This document shows, in pieces, positions 6,758-13,672 of a stretch of DNA of 20,663 bases. The notes under the pieces are model-generated. The model was not told the DNA's origin, searched no databases, and was given only the letters and a program-made list of their open reading frames with translations. Made by a program: the position numbers and the translations under genes. Source of the DNA: Bryobacteraceae bacterium (GTDB lineage: Bacteria > Acidobacteriota > Terriglobia > Bryobacterales > Bryobacteraceae); NCBI GenBank assembly GCA_030036985.1, contig JASHSD010000901.1:1-20663 (forward strand), read 5' to 3'. The stretch's first letter is position 1. Every line of letters begins with the position of its first letter.

Positions 6758-7905
6758 ATAGCGTCCTCGTTTCGGAGCCGGTCGATGGCCTCGCCGGTAA
6801 GCCCGAGTTCGCGCAGAATCGCATCCGTGTGCTCGCCGAGCGCGGGGACCGGGTCCATGCGCGCACCGGTCATTCCGGGCGGCAGAAGCGCGGGGATCGG
6901 GCCGGCGGAGGTATCGATTTCGGTCCAACGATTACGTGCCTGCAACTGCGGATGCGCCCAGACATCGTGCATGTCGTTCACGCACGAGTTGGCGATGCGG
7001 GCGCGGTCGAGCCGGTCAATTACCTGCGCAGAGGTCAGGGTTGAGAAAACGTCGGCCACAATGGCGAGCAGCTCGGCTCTGGCTTCGGATCTTTTTGAAT
7101 TCGTGCAGAACCCGGGGTCGGCCGTAAGCTCCGGCCGTTCGAGAACGCGCTCGCAGAACACGGCCCACTCGCGCTCGTTCTGCAAGCCCAGCATGACGCT
7201 TTTGCCGTCGCCCGCGGGAAATGGTCCGTAGGGATAGATCGTCGCGTGAGACGCGCCCGCGCGGGGCGGAGGCGGCGCGCCGTCGAACGCGTAATAGAGA
7301 GGATTGCTCATCCATTCGACCATGCATTCCAGCATGGAGAGATCGATGCGGCAGCCCTTGCCGGTTTTGCTTCGCGTGATCAGCGCGGCGAGGATTGCGT
7401 TCGCGGCATACATGCCCGCCGAAATGTCCGCGATGGAACACCCGGCCTTCGACGGATGCTCCGGCGTGCCGGTGACAGAGACGAAGCCGGCTTCGCTCTG
7501 GATGAGCAGGTCGTAGGCTTTCTTGTCGCGATAAGGGCCGTCGGCACCGTAGCCGGAGATGTCGCAGACGATCAGCTTCGGATGATAGCTCAGGCCAAGG
7601 CGATCGGTGGCTCCTGGCGCGAGGTTCTGCACGAGAACGTCGGCCTTGTCGATCAGGCGCGCGAGGATTTCGCGCGCTTCAGGATGTTTCAAGTCGAGCG
7701 TCAGACTTTCCTTCGAGCGATTGCACCAGACGAAGTAGGACGCGAGACCTCGCACGCGCTCGTCGTATCCGCGGGCGAAATCGCCGACTCCGGGGCGTTC
7801 GATTTTGATGACGCGCGCGCCGAGGTCGGCTAGCTGGCGGGTTGCGAAGGGCGCTGACACGGCATGTTCCAGCGCGATAACGGTGATCCCATCGAGCGGC
7901 AGCAT
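6754..7905 (-). CDS. CaiB/BaiF class III CoA-transferase
   Basis: A 383-residue family III CoA-transferase. It begins LPLDGITVIALEHAVSAP, followed by RQLADLGARVIKIERPGVGD (23-42) and NRSKESLTLDLKHPEA (62-77), all family hallmarks. Asp160 in SIADISAGMYAA sits where the catalytic aspartate of formyl-CoA transferase lies, the residue that forms the acyl-aspartyl anhydride. The segment between RLGLSY and PKLIVCDISGYG is shorter than usual, suggesting a small internal deletion of a surface helix. These enzymes move CoA between carboxylic acids. The start at 7905 was chosen because TGATG joins it to the stop of the acyl-CoA dehydrogenase. It likely activates the carboxylic acid substrate of the operon. 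Confidence 0.92.
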   Translation of the reverse strand: MLPLDGITVIALEHAVSAPFATRQLADLGARVIKIERPGVGDFARGYDERVRGLASYFVWCNRSKESLTLDLKHPEAREILARLIDKADVLVQNLAPGATDRLGLSYHPKLIVCDISGYGADGPYRDKKAYDLLIQSEAGFVSVTGTPEHPSKAGCSIADISAGMYAANAILAALITRSKTGKGCRIDLSMLECMVEWMSNPLYYAFDGAPPPPRAGASHATIYPYGPFPAGDGKSVMLGLQNEREWAVFCERVLERPELTADPGFCTNSKRSEARAELLAIVADVFSTLTSAQVIDRLDRARIANSCVNDMHDVWAHPQLQARNRWTEIDTSAGPIPALLPPGMTGARMDPVPALGEHTDAILRELGLTGEAIDRLRNEDAI

Positions 7906-9077
7906 CAGAAAGACCTGGGCATCTTCAGCACGTGTTCGCCGATGTAAGACAGAATCAGATTGGTCGAGATAGGCGCGACCTGGTAGAGACGTGTTTCGCG
8001 GAATTTGCGTTCGACGTCGTAATCGCGGGCGAAGCCGAATCCGCCGTGAAACTGCAGACAGGCGTTCGCCGCTTCCCACGACGATTCCGCGGCGAGGAGC
8101 AGCGCCATGTTGGCTTCGGCGCCGCAGCTCTGATGTGCGTCGAAAAGCGCGCAGGCGTTGAAGCGCATCAGATTGGCCGCTTCGATATTGATATACGCCT
8201 TTGCGATGGGAAACTGCACGCCCTGATTCTGGCCGATGGGTCTGCCGAAGACAGTGCGGTTGGTGACGTATTTCGTCACTTTGTCGATGAACCAATAGCC
8301 GTCGCCGATGCACTCGGCGGCGATCAGCGTGCGCTCGGCGTTCAGGCCGTCAAGGATGTATTTGAAACCTTTGCCTTCCTCGCCGATACGGTTTTCCGCG
8401 GGGATTTCGAGGTTGTCGAAGAACAGCTCGTTGGTTTCGTGGTTCACCATGTTGAGGATCGGGCGGACGGCGATTCCCTTGCCGATGGCGTCGCGCAGAT
8501 CGACCAGAAAGAGCGACATGCCTTCGGATTTCTTCTTCACCTCGGCCTGCGGCGTGGTGCGCGCGAGGAGGATCATGAGGTCGGAGTGCTGCACGCGCGA
8601 GGTCCAGACCTTTTGGCCGTTGATGATGTAGCGGTCGCCTTTGCGGACCGCGGTGGTTTGGATTTTCGTGGTATCCGTACCGGCGGTGGGTTCGGTGACC
8701 GCCATCGATTGCAGGCGCAATTCGCCTGTCGCGATTTTGGGCAGATATTTTTGTTTCTGTTCTTCCGAGCCGTGGCGCAGGAGGGTGCCCATGTTGTACA
8801 TCTGGCCGTGGCAGGCGCCGGAGTTCGCGCCGGAGCGGTTGATTTCCTCCATGATGACGGAGGCTTCGGCGAGGGTGAGTCCGCCGCCGCCGTATTGTTC
8901 GGGGATGAGCGCGGCGAGCCATCCGGCTTGTGTCAGGGCATGGACGAATTTTTCCGGATAGGCGCGCCGGTCGTCGATTTCACGGAAATATTCGGGCGGG
9001 AAATGAGCGCAGAGTTCGCGGACGGCGGCGCGGATTTCGTGGTACTCGTCGGGCGGCAAGAGACTATCTTCTCGCAC
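7905..9077 (-). CDS. Acyl-CoA dehydrogenase family protein
   Basis: A 390-residue FAD-dependent acyl-CoA dehydrogenase, the first gene of the four-gene operon. Motifs seen: AALIPEQYGGGGL (55-67), the FAD/substrate segment MAVTEPTAGTDTTKI (125-139), INGQKVWTS (152-160), VFGRPIGQNQGVQFPIA (276-292) and QFHGGFGFARDYDVER (342-357). The loop that in MCAD-type enzymes carries the catalytic Glu reads LYQVAP, with Gln366 instead. However Glu248 in GLNAERTLIA aligns with the base position used by isovaleryl-CoA dehydrogenase, so the enzyme is probably active and of that type. The start is GTG; a CATAAT hexamer lies 6 nt upstream and no Shine-Dalgarno is visible. It probably oxidises a branched or dicarboxylic acyl-CoA. 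Confidence 0.92.
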   Translation of the reverse strand: MREDSLLPPDEYHEIRAAVRELCAHFPPEYFREIDDRRAYPEKFVHALTQAGWLAALIPEQYGGGGLTLAEASVIMEEINRSGANSGACHGQMYNMGTLLRHGSEEQKQKYLPKIATGELRLQSMAVTEPTAGTDTTKIQTTAVRKGDRYIINGQKVWTSRVQHSDLMILLARTTPQAEVKKKSEGMSLFLVDLRDAIGKGIAVRPILNMVNHETNELFFDNLEIPAENRIGEEGKGFKYILDGLNAERTLIAAECIGDGYWFIDKVTKYVTNRTVFGRPIGQNQGVQFPIAKAYINIEAANLMRFNACALFDAHQSCGAEANMALLLAAESSWEAANACLQFHGGFGFARDYDVERKFRETRLYQVAPISTNLILSYIGEHVLKMPRSF

Positions 9078-9083
9078 GAGGGG

Positions 9084-9089
9084 ATTATG
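9084..9089 (-). promoter_or_regulatory. -10-like box of the acyl-CoA dehydrogenase operon
   Basis: On the minus strand CATAAT lies 6 nt upstream of the GTG start at 9077, with no ribosome binding site between. The spacing suggests a leaderless mRNA. No clear -35 is visible; upstream sequence is repeat A copy 2. Confidence 0.35.
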
Positions 9090-9105
9090 GATGCCACGCA
9101 GTTTT

Positions 9106-9236
9106 TTGTGGGGTCAGGCCTTCGGGCCTGCGGCCGGGCTTCTGCCCGGCCCAAGAGCGATCGTAAACCCTCGGATTTGCGTCACTCCACGCCGCCCAGA
9201 AGGGCGGTCGGCAGCGCCGAAGCGCCGGCCCTACAA
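9106..9236 (+). repeat. Dispersed repeat A, copy 2 (131 bp)
   Basis: It has the same length and orientation as 2406-2536 and shares the hairpins CAGGCCTTCGGGCCTG and GCCGGGCTTCTGCCCGGC. The left end TTGTGGGGT is intact, while the right end reads GGCCCTACAA, so the terminal inverted repeat has decayed. The right half has more differences than the left. It lies immediately upstream of the acyl-CoA dehydrogenase operon and directly abuts repeat B. Confidence 0.85.
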
Positions 9237-9391
9237 TAGTACCTCTCCATCGGAATCATCGCGTTTCCTGGCAGAAAATTTTCGGTGGTGTGCACGCGGA
9301 GTAATATCCACTGGTCTTTGGGCGCACTTTGGCACAAGGTCCAACTTTTCGAAAAGTGAGCCCTGATTGGTTCCGGCTATGCCGGGTTAGG
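9237..9391 (+). repeat. Dispersed repeat B, copy 1 (155 bp)
   Basis: Every base matches 16126-16280. It contains the perfect palindrome ACTTTTCGAAAAGT (9344-9357) and the hairpin CCGGC-TAT-GCCGG near its right end. TAG stands at both borders (TAGTACC... and ...GGGTTAG), possibly a 3-bp target duplication or part of the element. It has no recognisable protein product. It separates repeat A copy 2 from motif C copy 2, which are adjacent at the other A locus, so it looks like a later insertion. Confidence 0.9.
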
Positions 9392-9421
9392 GCTGGAAAA
9401 ACTACGTGGCATTGGGTTGCC
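9392..9421 (+). repeat. Flanking motif C, copy 2
   Basis: A 30-bp match to 2540-2568 (25 identical positions with one gap), found directly after repeat B copy 1. It precedes the NmrA-like gene by about 110 bp. The stretch 9422-9521 between it and the ribosome binding site shows no gene or clear promoter. Confidence 0.6.
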
Positions 9422-9521
9422 GACCTCTTCCGAAAATGGCGCGGGACGTACGAATCGCCCGATCGAAGTACGAACGCGCTCTTGCCTTATCCCGGAAATT
9501 CAGGAAAACTTACATGCGGAG

Positions 9522-9527
9522 AAAGGA
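9522..9527 (+). promoter_or_regulatory. Ribosome binding site of the NmrA-like gene
   Basis: AAAGGA, within the purine-rich stretch GGAGAAAGGA (9518-9527), lies 5 nt before the ATG at 9533. It decides this start over the much earlier in-frame ATG at 9329, which would begin inside repeat B. Confidence 0.7.
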
Positions 9528-9532
9528 CGATT

Positions 9533-10402
9533 ATGACCAGCTACGAAAGCAAGACAATACTTGTCACCGGCGCCACCGGACACCAGGGCGGGGCGGTGTT
9601 GCGTCATTTGATAGCGCGCGGATTCCCGGTGCGTGCGCTCACACGCGACCCCGACAAACCCGAGGCGCGACCGCTCCACGCCCCGGGAATCGAGGTCGTC
9701 AAGGGCAGCCTGGACGACTCCGGTTCCGTCAAGCGCGCTCTCGACGGTGTGAACGGCGCCTATTCAGTACAGGATTCGAAACCGGGGTTCGACACCGAGG
9801 TGCGGCAGGGCAGTGCGTTCGCCGACGCGGCCAACCAATCCGGCATTCAACATTTTGTTTACAGCTCGGTGGCGAGCGCGGATCGCGAAACGGGCATCCC
9901 GCACTTCGACAGCAAGGCCAAAATCGAGGAGTACCTTCGCAACACAGGCCTGCGCTACACCGTTTTGCGCCCGGTTTTCTTCATGGAGAATCTGCTCGGC
10001 ATGCGCGCCAGTATCGAAGCCAGCACGCTGGCGCTCCCGCTCAATCCGCAGGCACGGCTTCAAATGATTGCCGTCGACGATATCGGTGCCTTTGCGGCGA
10101 TGGCGTTCGAGCGCCCCGGCCGTTGGACGAATCGCACGATCGAACTCGCGGGGGACGAACTCCCGATACAGGAAATAGTGGACGCTCTCGGGCAGAAAAC
10201 CGGCCGCACAGTGCACTACCAGCAGACGCCATGGAATGAGTTCGAAAGCAGAGCGGGTAAGGAAATGGCCATGATGTTCCGTTGGTTCGAGCGCGTTGGC
10301 TACCACGTCGATATCGGCGCAGTGCGGGCTGAACATCCGCAAACCTTAAGTTTCAACCGATGGCTGAATGGTTTTTGGTCGCCGGCAACGCGGGCGGCGT
10401 AA
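9533..10402 (+). CDS. NmrA-like NAD(P)-binding oxidoreductase (atypical SDR)
   Basis: A 289-residue Rossmann-fold protein of the NmrA/HSCARG/QOR2 group. The nucleotide loop is TGATGHQGG (12-20) and Arg38 in RALTRDP suggests NADP(H) preference. The central part has VYSSVAS (109-115) and PHFDSKAKIEEYL (123-135), with His and Lys in place of the classical SDR Tyr-x-x-x-Lys, followed by the RYTVLRPVFFMENLL motif (141-155). Family members are redox sensors or quinone/NADPH oxidoreductases in the cytoplasm. The start at 9533 is supported by a good ribosome binding site. It is monocistronic, ends 5 bp before the convergent outer-membrane protein gene, and lies downstream of the repeat stack 9106-9421, which may carry its promoter. 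Confidence 0.9.
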   Translation: MTSYESKTILVTGATGHQGGAVLRHLIARGFPVRALTRDPDKPEARPLHAPGIEVVKGSLDDSGSVKRALDGVNGAYSVQDSKPGFDTEVRQGSAFADAANQSGIQHFVYSSVASADRETGIPHFDSKAKIEEYLRNTGLRYTVLRPVFFMENLLGMRASIEASTLALPLNPQARLQMIAVDDIGAFAAMAFERPGRWTNRTIELAGDELPIQEIVDALGQKTGRTVHYQQTPWNEFESRAGKEMAMMFRWFERVGYHVDIGAVRAEHPQTLSFNRWLNGFWSPATRAA

Positions 10403-10406
10403 GGTG

Positions 10407-11015
10407 TCAGAAGTGGACGCCGACCAGAACTTCCGCCTGATTCAGATTGGAGATCTGTTGAAAATCGGCCGACCCCTGGTGCATGTAACGTAATTCGCCG
10501 CTGATGCGGATGAACGGAATCTTCACGTCCACGCCGCCGCCGAGCACCACTCCCGCATTCGATTGGCGTATCAATGTGCCAGGACCGGAGCTGATGTTCT
10601 TCGCCGCCGCAGAGATGTCCGCAATGTGGTCGAACGCTACGCCCACTTCGACGAACGGCTTCAGCAGCGGGACCGGGGTTTTGATGCGATATTGCAGCAG
10701 GAAGGGGAAGTCCCAGTCCATGGCGGCGACGTTGTAGTTCGTGAGAGAGGTGAAAGTAGTAGTTGCGACCGAGAAGCTGTAAGGCCGATAGAGCGCATCC
10801 GCCTCGATGCGAAGATTCACAGGCAGATTGATCTGAACGGATGGGCCGACGATAAAATTCGAACTCGTCGGCACAGCGCTCACGTTGTTCTGATTCACGG
10901 AACTGACTACGTTCGTGAACGGCGCTCCTCCCAGAACGCCCACGGAGAAAATCTGGGCGCACGCCGGCGCCGTGCATAAAACGCTAAAGAGAATTCCTGT
11001 TCTTAAGACCCGCAT
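10407..11015 (-). CDS. Outer-membrane beta-barrel protein
   Basis: A 202-residue secreted protein. The start at Met 11015 gives a signal peptide, RVLRTGILFSVLCTAPACAQ, cleaved after AQ; an in-frame start 81 nt upstream would put a charged 27-residue extension before it and is less likely. The mature part alternates polar and hydrophobic residues in strand-like segments (FSVGVLGGAPF, RIEADALYRPYSF, FPFLLQYRI, LKPFVEVGVAFDHI, ISGELRYMHQGSAD) and ends LVGVHF, with the terminal Phe typical of barrels inserted by the BAM machinery. It resembles the general porin-like/OmpA-like beta-barrel family common in Acidobacteria; the transported substrate is unknown. It lies 251 bp downstream of the TIGR03435 gene on the same strand; that gap shows no other gene. 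Confidence 0.8.
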   Translation of the reverse strand: MRVLRTGILFSVLCTAPACAQIFSVGVLGGAPFTNVVSSVNQNNVSAVPTSSNFIVGPSVQINLPVNLRIEADALYRPYSFSVATTTFTSLTNYNVAAMDWDFPFLLQYRIKTPVPLLKPFVEVGVAFDHIADISAAAKNISSGPGTLIRQSNAGVVLGGGVDVKIPFIRISGELRYMHQGSADFQQISNLNQAEVLVGVHF

Positions 11016-11266
11016 ATTCCGGAATGACGCCCCGTGTGAGCGGTTCGTTGCGTTTCCGTTCGGATCAGAGCCGAGGGATTGTCGGCCTCGCCTCATCCCA
11101 TCGATCCGATTTCCTTGGCGGTTGATCTACGCCAGAGCCCCTCCGCTTCATCCGCTGGTCCCATTTTCAGACGCCCGCGGAGGCTACAGGCCATTTCCGG
11201 CGCGACATGGGCCGCTTTTCGACCGGCAAATCGGGACTTTTCAGGAATCCAGGCTTCGCGTCCAAT

Positions 11267-12127
11267 CTAATTCTCCGTAGGCGTGTCGTTGACGGAATCA
11301 ACCACGAGCACCTTGACATTCTCGCTCCCCTTTTCAAGGCGCAACCCAAGCTTTTTCAAAGCGGCATCGATATCGGAGGCATTCGCGAACGTCTCCGTAA
11401 TGGAGGCCCCTGCGGGTCGCCCCGGATCGCCCGCGCGACCGCCTCCCCCTGCTGCCGGCCTGTCCTGAGCTTGCTTCAGCAACGGGAACGTTGAAACGTC
11501 GATCTCGTGCCCGTGCAACCTTGCGCTAAGGGAGATGTGGAAAAGCCCTTGAGACCCGGTTCTGTCGATGACGGGATGGTCCATCCCAGGACTCAGAAAT
11601 TCGACGAGTTGCTGTGGAGTTGCCACGCCGTTGAATTTGATCAGGCCTTGTCCCACAACCCAAATCCGGACAGGTGTGTCCGGGGGGGACTCGCCCAACC
11701 CGAAGCGCTTCAGCTTCAGTCCGGATTGGTCCGTCTCAAGTCTATACACCTGCATCGGTTTTTCCACCCAATGCGCGGAGAAACCGAAACGGTCTTCAAG
11801 AAGAGACCGCAGCATCGCCGGAACATCGCCCTGTTTAGCGCCCGGCGGCAGCGTTGCCTGAATCTCGTAGAGCGAGAGCGCCGACCGGTTAAGAAGTTGG
11901 ATATTTTCGATCTGATAATATCTGATCCGGTAAGCCCGCATAACCAGATTCAGCAGCGACAACCGGTACCAGACCCTTCCGGGCGTCTCCTGGTCCATTC
12001 CAAACTGGGTGTTCGCAACACGTTTGACTGACGCCACCTCAAACGAAATTCCGCCCGGCTGGGGCTGACCGTGCAGCACGACCGGGAGAATGCCTGCCAT
12101 CAAAAGACATGCGTTCCGATAGGACAT
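11267..12127 (-). CDS. TIGR03435 family protein (Solibacter-type secreted protein)
   Basis: A 286-residue protein matching the pattern I know for TIGR03435. It has a signal peptide (SYRNACLLMAGILPVVLHGQ) followed by ISFEVASVKR. The middle has a segment ending in AMLRSLLEDRFGFSAHWVEKP, where Q-V-Y-x-L follows. The C-terminus runs ALKKLGLRLEKGSENVKV and ends LVVDSVNDTPTEN. The family is strongly expanded in Candidatus Solibacter and has no established function; it is presumed extracytoplasmic. The start at 12127 is preferred over the ATG at 12151 because AAGGAG (12137-12142) is placed 9 nt before it, and the longer form would include that site in its coding sequence. A perfect inverted repeat lies 135 bp upstream (12262-12294). 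Confidence 0.92.
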   Translation of the reverse strand: MSYRNACLLMAGILPVVLHGQPQPGGISFEVASVKRVANTQFGMDQETPGRVWYRLSLLNLVMRAYRIRYYQIENIQLLNRSALSLYEIQATLPPGAKQGDVPAMLRSLLEDRFGFSAHWVEKPMQVYRLETDQSGLKLKRFGLGESPPDTPVRIWVVGQGLIKFNGVATPQQLVEFLSPGMDHPVIDRTGSQGLFHISLSARLHGHEIDVSTFPLLKQAQDRPAAGGGGRAGDPGRPAGASITETFANASDIDAALKKLGLRLEKGSENVKVLVVDSVNDTPTEN

Positions 12128-12136
12128 CGCAGTAGT

Positions 12137-12142
12137 CTCCTT
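12137..12142 (-). promoter_or_regulatory. Ribosome binding site of the TIGR03435 gene
   Basis: AAGGAG on the minus strand, 9 nt before the ATG at 12127. It decides the start of the TIGR03435 protein. Confidence 0.75.
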
Positions 12143-12261
12143 CGATTCCAAAATCGCGGGTTCGCGCCAAAAAGCGCTTCCGTCGCAAAACCGAAATTTA
12201 AATGCACCGCTCTCTCCAAAGCTCCTGAACGGATCTCTATGGCTTTGGCGACCTCAGAGCG

Positions 12262-12294
12262 GCTTGGCTGATATCGAAGTAGAATCAGCCAAGC
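12262..12294. promoter_or_regulatory. Perfect 11-bp-arm inverted repeat upstream of the TIGR03435 gene
   Basis: GCTTGGCTGAT (12262-12272) and ATCAGCCAAGC (12284-12294) are exact reverse complements around an 11-nt spacer. There is no T-tract on either side, so it is not a normal intrinsic terminator. The size fits either a dimeric repressor site or an RNA stem-loop. It is the strongest symmetry in the gene-free region. Confidence 0.5.
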
Positions 12295-13110
12295 TCTCCC
12301 GTTTCGGCTTTGCACCTGCTTGTATTGATGCACTTCATGCGCTTCGGCCGTCGGTGCGAATAAGGGTTCGCATCGGAACAAGTAGAGAATTTGGCCATTC
12401 GCGCAGACAGCGAGTGCATCGCCCTGACTTTCGGCTACCCGGCAAGATGCTAAATATGAGCCAAGGTAACTACAGAGCTGGCGCGGGTTTGTGCGCCGCA
12501 CGGCGCTATCTGAGCCATTAGCTGGCAGGATCCCACTCCGAGGGCTAAGATGCCCGCAGCGGCGAGGCGCCTCGATTTTGTCTCGTTTATCTTCATATTG
12601 TCTCATTTCCATGTGAGCGCAGAGCTCGGAAAAGTTGTTTCTCGACGACAGATTATGCCGGCTGCGGGGGCTTGTCAACAAGAAATTGTCAGGTGGATGA
12701 AACCAAGAGCGGAGTCATTGAACGAGCCATTCTTTTCGCAAGTGTTCGACAGAGCCCGACTCCGGGCCTCGCCGGCCCTCGAATTTGAAACGGACCTGGC
12801 TACGCTTCGCGGAGTTCGGAACCACCTCCCTTCGGTGAGCCCGCGGGTGATCATCTTTCACATGTAGAGATGCGGCTCCACGCTGAGGGCGGAATGCCCT
12901 TCCGGCTATCGGTAGGGATGTGGTCGCCCCTGGTGAGCCCGTTGCCGACGGGGCGCGAGGCGGCCCCGCCTCCCCCTCCCCGCGCGATGAGTTCGTGTAA
13001 ATGTCCGTGATCGAGCGAGGGTCTTGCTGCCTCTCCAAACGTAGATAGAGCGTTGTCTGCTTCTGACGAGCCAACCGGGATAGTTCTCAATGCATGGGAC
13101 GGGATATATG

Positions 13111-13164
13111 ATGGTCCGGCTGCAACGTAATGGACCATATCGCGAAGCAGGCGGAACTGCTTCG
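13111..13164 (-). other. Two adjacent hairpins downstream of yjbQ
   Basis: ATGGTCC (13111-13117) pairs with GGACCAT (13132-13138), and CGAAGCAG (13143-13150) pairs with CTGCTTCG (13157-13164). They lie 90-140 bp after the yjbQ stop. Neither is followed by a T-run, so they may stabilise the 3' end of the glmS-yjbQ mRNA or be unrelated. Confidence 0.35.
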
Positions 13165-13252
13165 TGGAGGCGAATCTGGCCGCATTGCGGCGATGCCCGG
13201 CGAAACGGACGAGCATCCGGAGGCGCGATCCCGGCGAACAAGACTGCAGATT

Positions 13253-13672
13253 TCACCCTCCCAACAAGTGCAGCAGAATGTGACGGCTCTGCTCTTCCGC
13301 GCGATGCTCGAACACGTAGATCGCCTGCCACGTCCCCAATCCCATGCCGCCGGCGCGCACGGGAATCGAAATCTGCGTGGAGGTGAGAACCGAGCGAATG
13401 TGCGAGGGCATATCGTCGGCGCCCTCGGTGGTGTGCCGGAACCACGGCGCGTTTTCCGGGACCAAGCGCTCGAAGAATTCGCCGAGATCGCGGCGGACAT
13501 CGGGATCGGCGTTCTCCTGGATGGTCAAAGAGGCCGAGGTGTGCCGGATAAACACGGTCAGCAGACCGCTCTCGATCCCCTGCGCGGCGAGCCATTTTCG
13601 GACATCGCGCGTGATGTCGTAAAAGCCTTTGCCTCGGGTCGAAATCCTGAGATCGCCCTGCGCCTGCCTCAC
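13253..13672 (-). CDS. yjbQ: YjbQ family (UPF0047) secondary thiamine-phosphate synthase
   Basis: A 139-residue protein, the standard length of the family. Diagnostic segments are GFYDITRDV (17-25), LTVFIRHTSASLTIQENADP (38-57), DLGEFFERLVP, HTTEGADDMPSHIRSVL and GTWQAIYVFEHR. The conserved His/Asp/Glu residues lie in these blocks. Members can replace thiamine-phosphate synthase activity in E. coli; their main role is unclear. The start is GTG at 13672, chosen because GTGA overlaps the stop of glmS, giving translational coupling; the frame continues further up only as a shadow of glmS. It has the same direction as glmS and is probably expressed from the glmS promoter. Confidence 0.9.
   Translation of the reverse strand: MRQAQGDLRISTRGKGFYDITRDVRKWLAAQGIESGLLTVFIRHTSASLTIQENADPDVRRDLGEFFERLVPENAPWFRHTTEGADDMPSHIRSVLTSTQISIPVRAGGMGLGTWQAIYVFEHRAEEQSRHILLHLLGG

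Larger units (their letters stand above)
12128..13252. other. 1.1-kb stretch with no recognisable gene
   Basis: Between the TIGR03435 start and the yjbQ stop no reading frame shows a known domain, a convincing start site or codon use like the neighbours. Open frames exist on both strands (for example minus 12100-12681 and 12851-13216, plus 12550-12867) but their proteins are rich in Arg/Ser and look like chance translations or decayed coding sequence. The 12170-12480 part appears visibly less GC-rich than neighbouring genes. It holds the inverted repeat at 12262-12294 and paired hairpins at 13111-13164. It may be an old insertion remnant or contain an unrecognised RNA. Confidence 0.6.

Noticed and set aside
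5903..7231. 442-aa plus-strand frame opposite the MmgE/PrpD and CoA-transferase genes
   Set aside because: Antisense shadow in high-GC DNA; the minus-strand genes have catalytic motifs and overlapping starts.
7932..9239. 435-aa plus-strand frame opposite the acyl-CoA dehydrogenase
   Set aside because: Antisense shadow that also reads through repeat A; no domain recognised.
9237..9391. Repeat B as a coding sequence (same 43-residue peptide read at both copies)
   Set aside because: The peptide is shared only because the DNA is identical; there is no start site, and the frames continue into unrelated sequence.
12128..13252. tRNA, CRISPR array or integrase remnant in the gene-free region
   Set aside because: No cloverleaf pattern, no regularly spaced repeats and no recombinase motifs were found by reading both strands.
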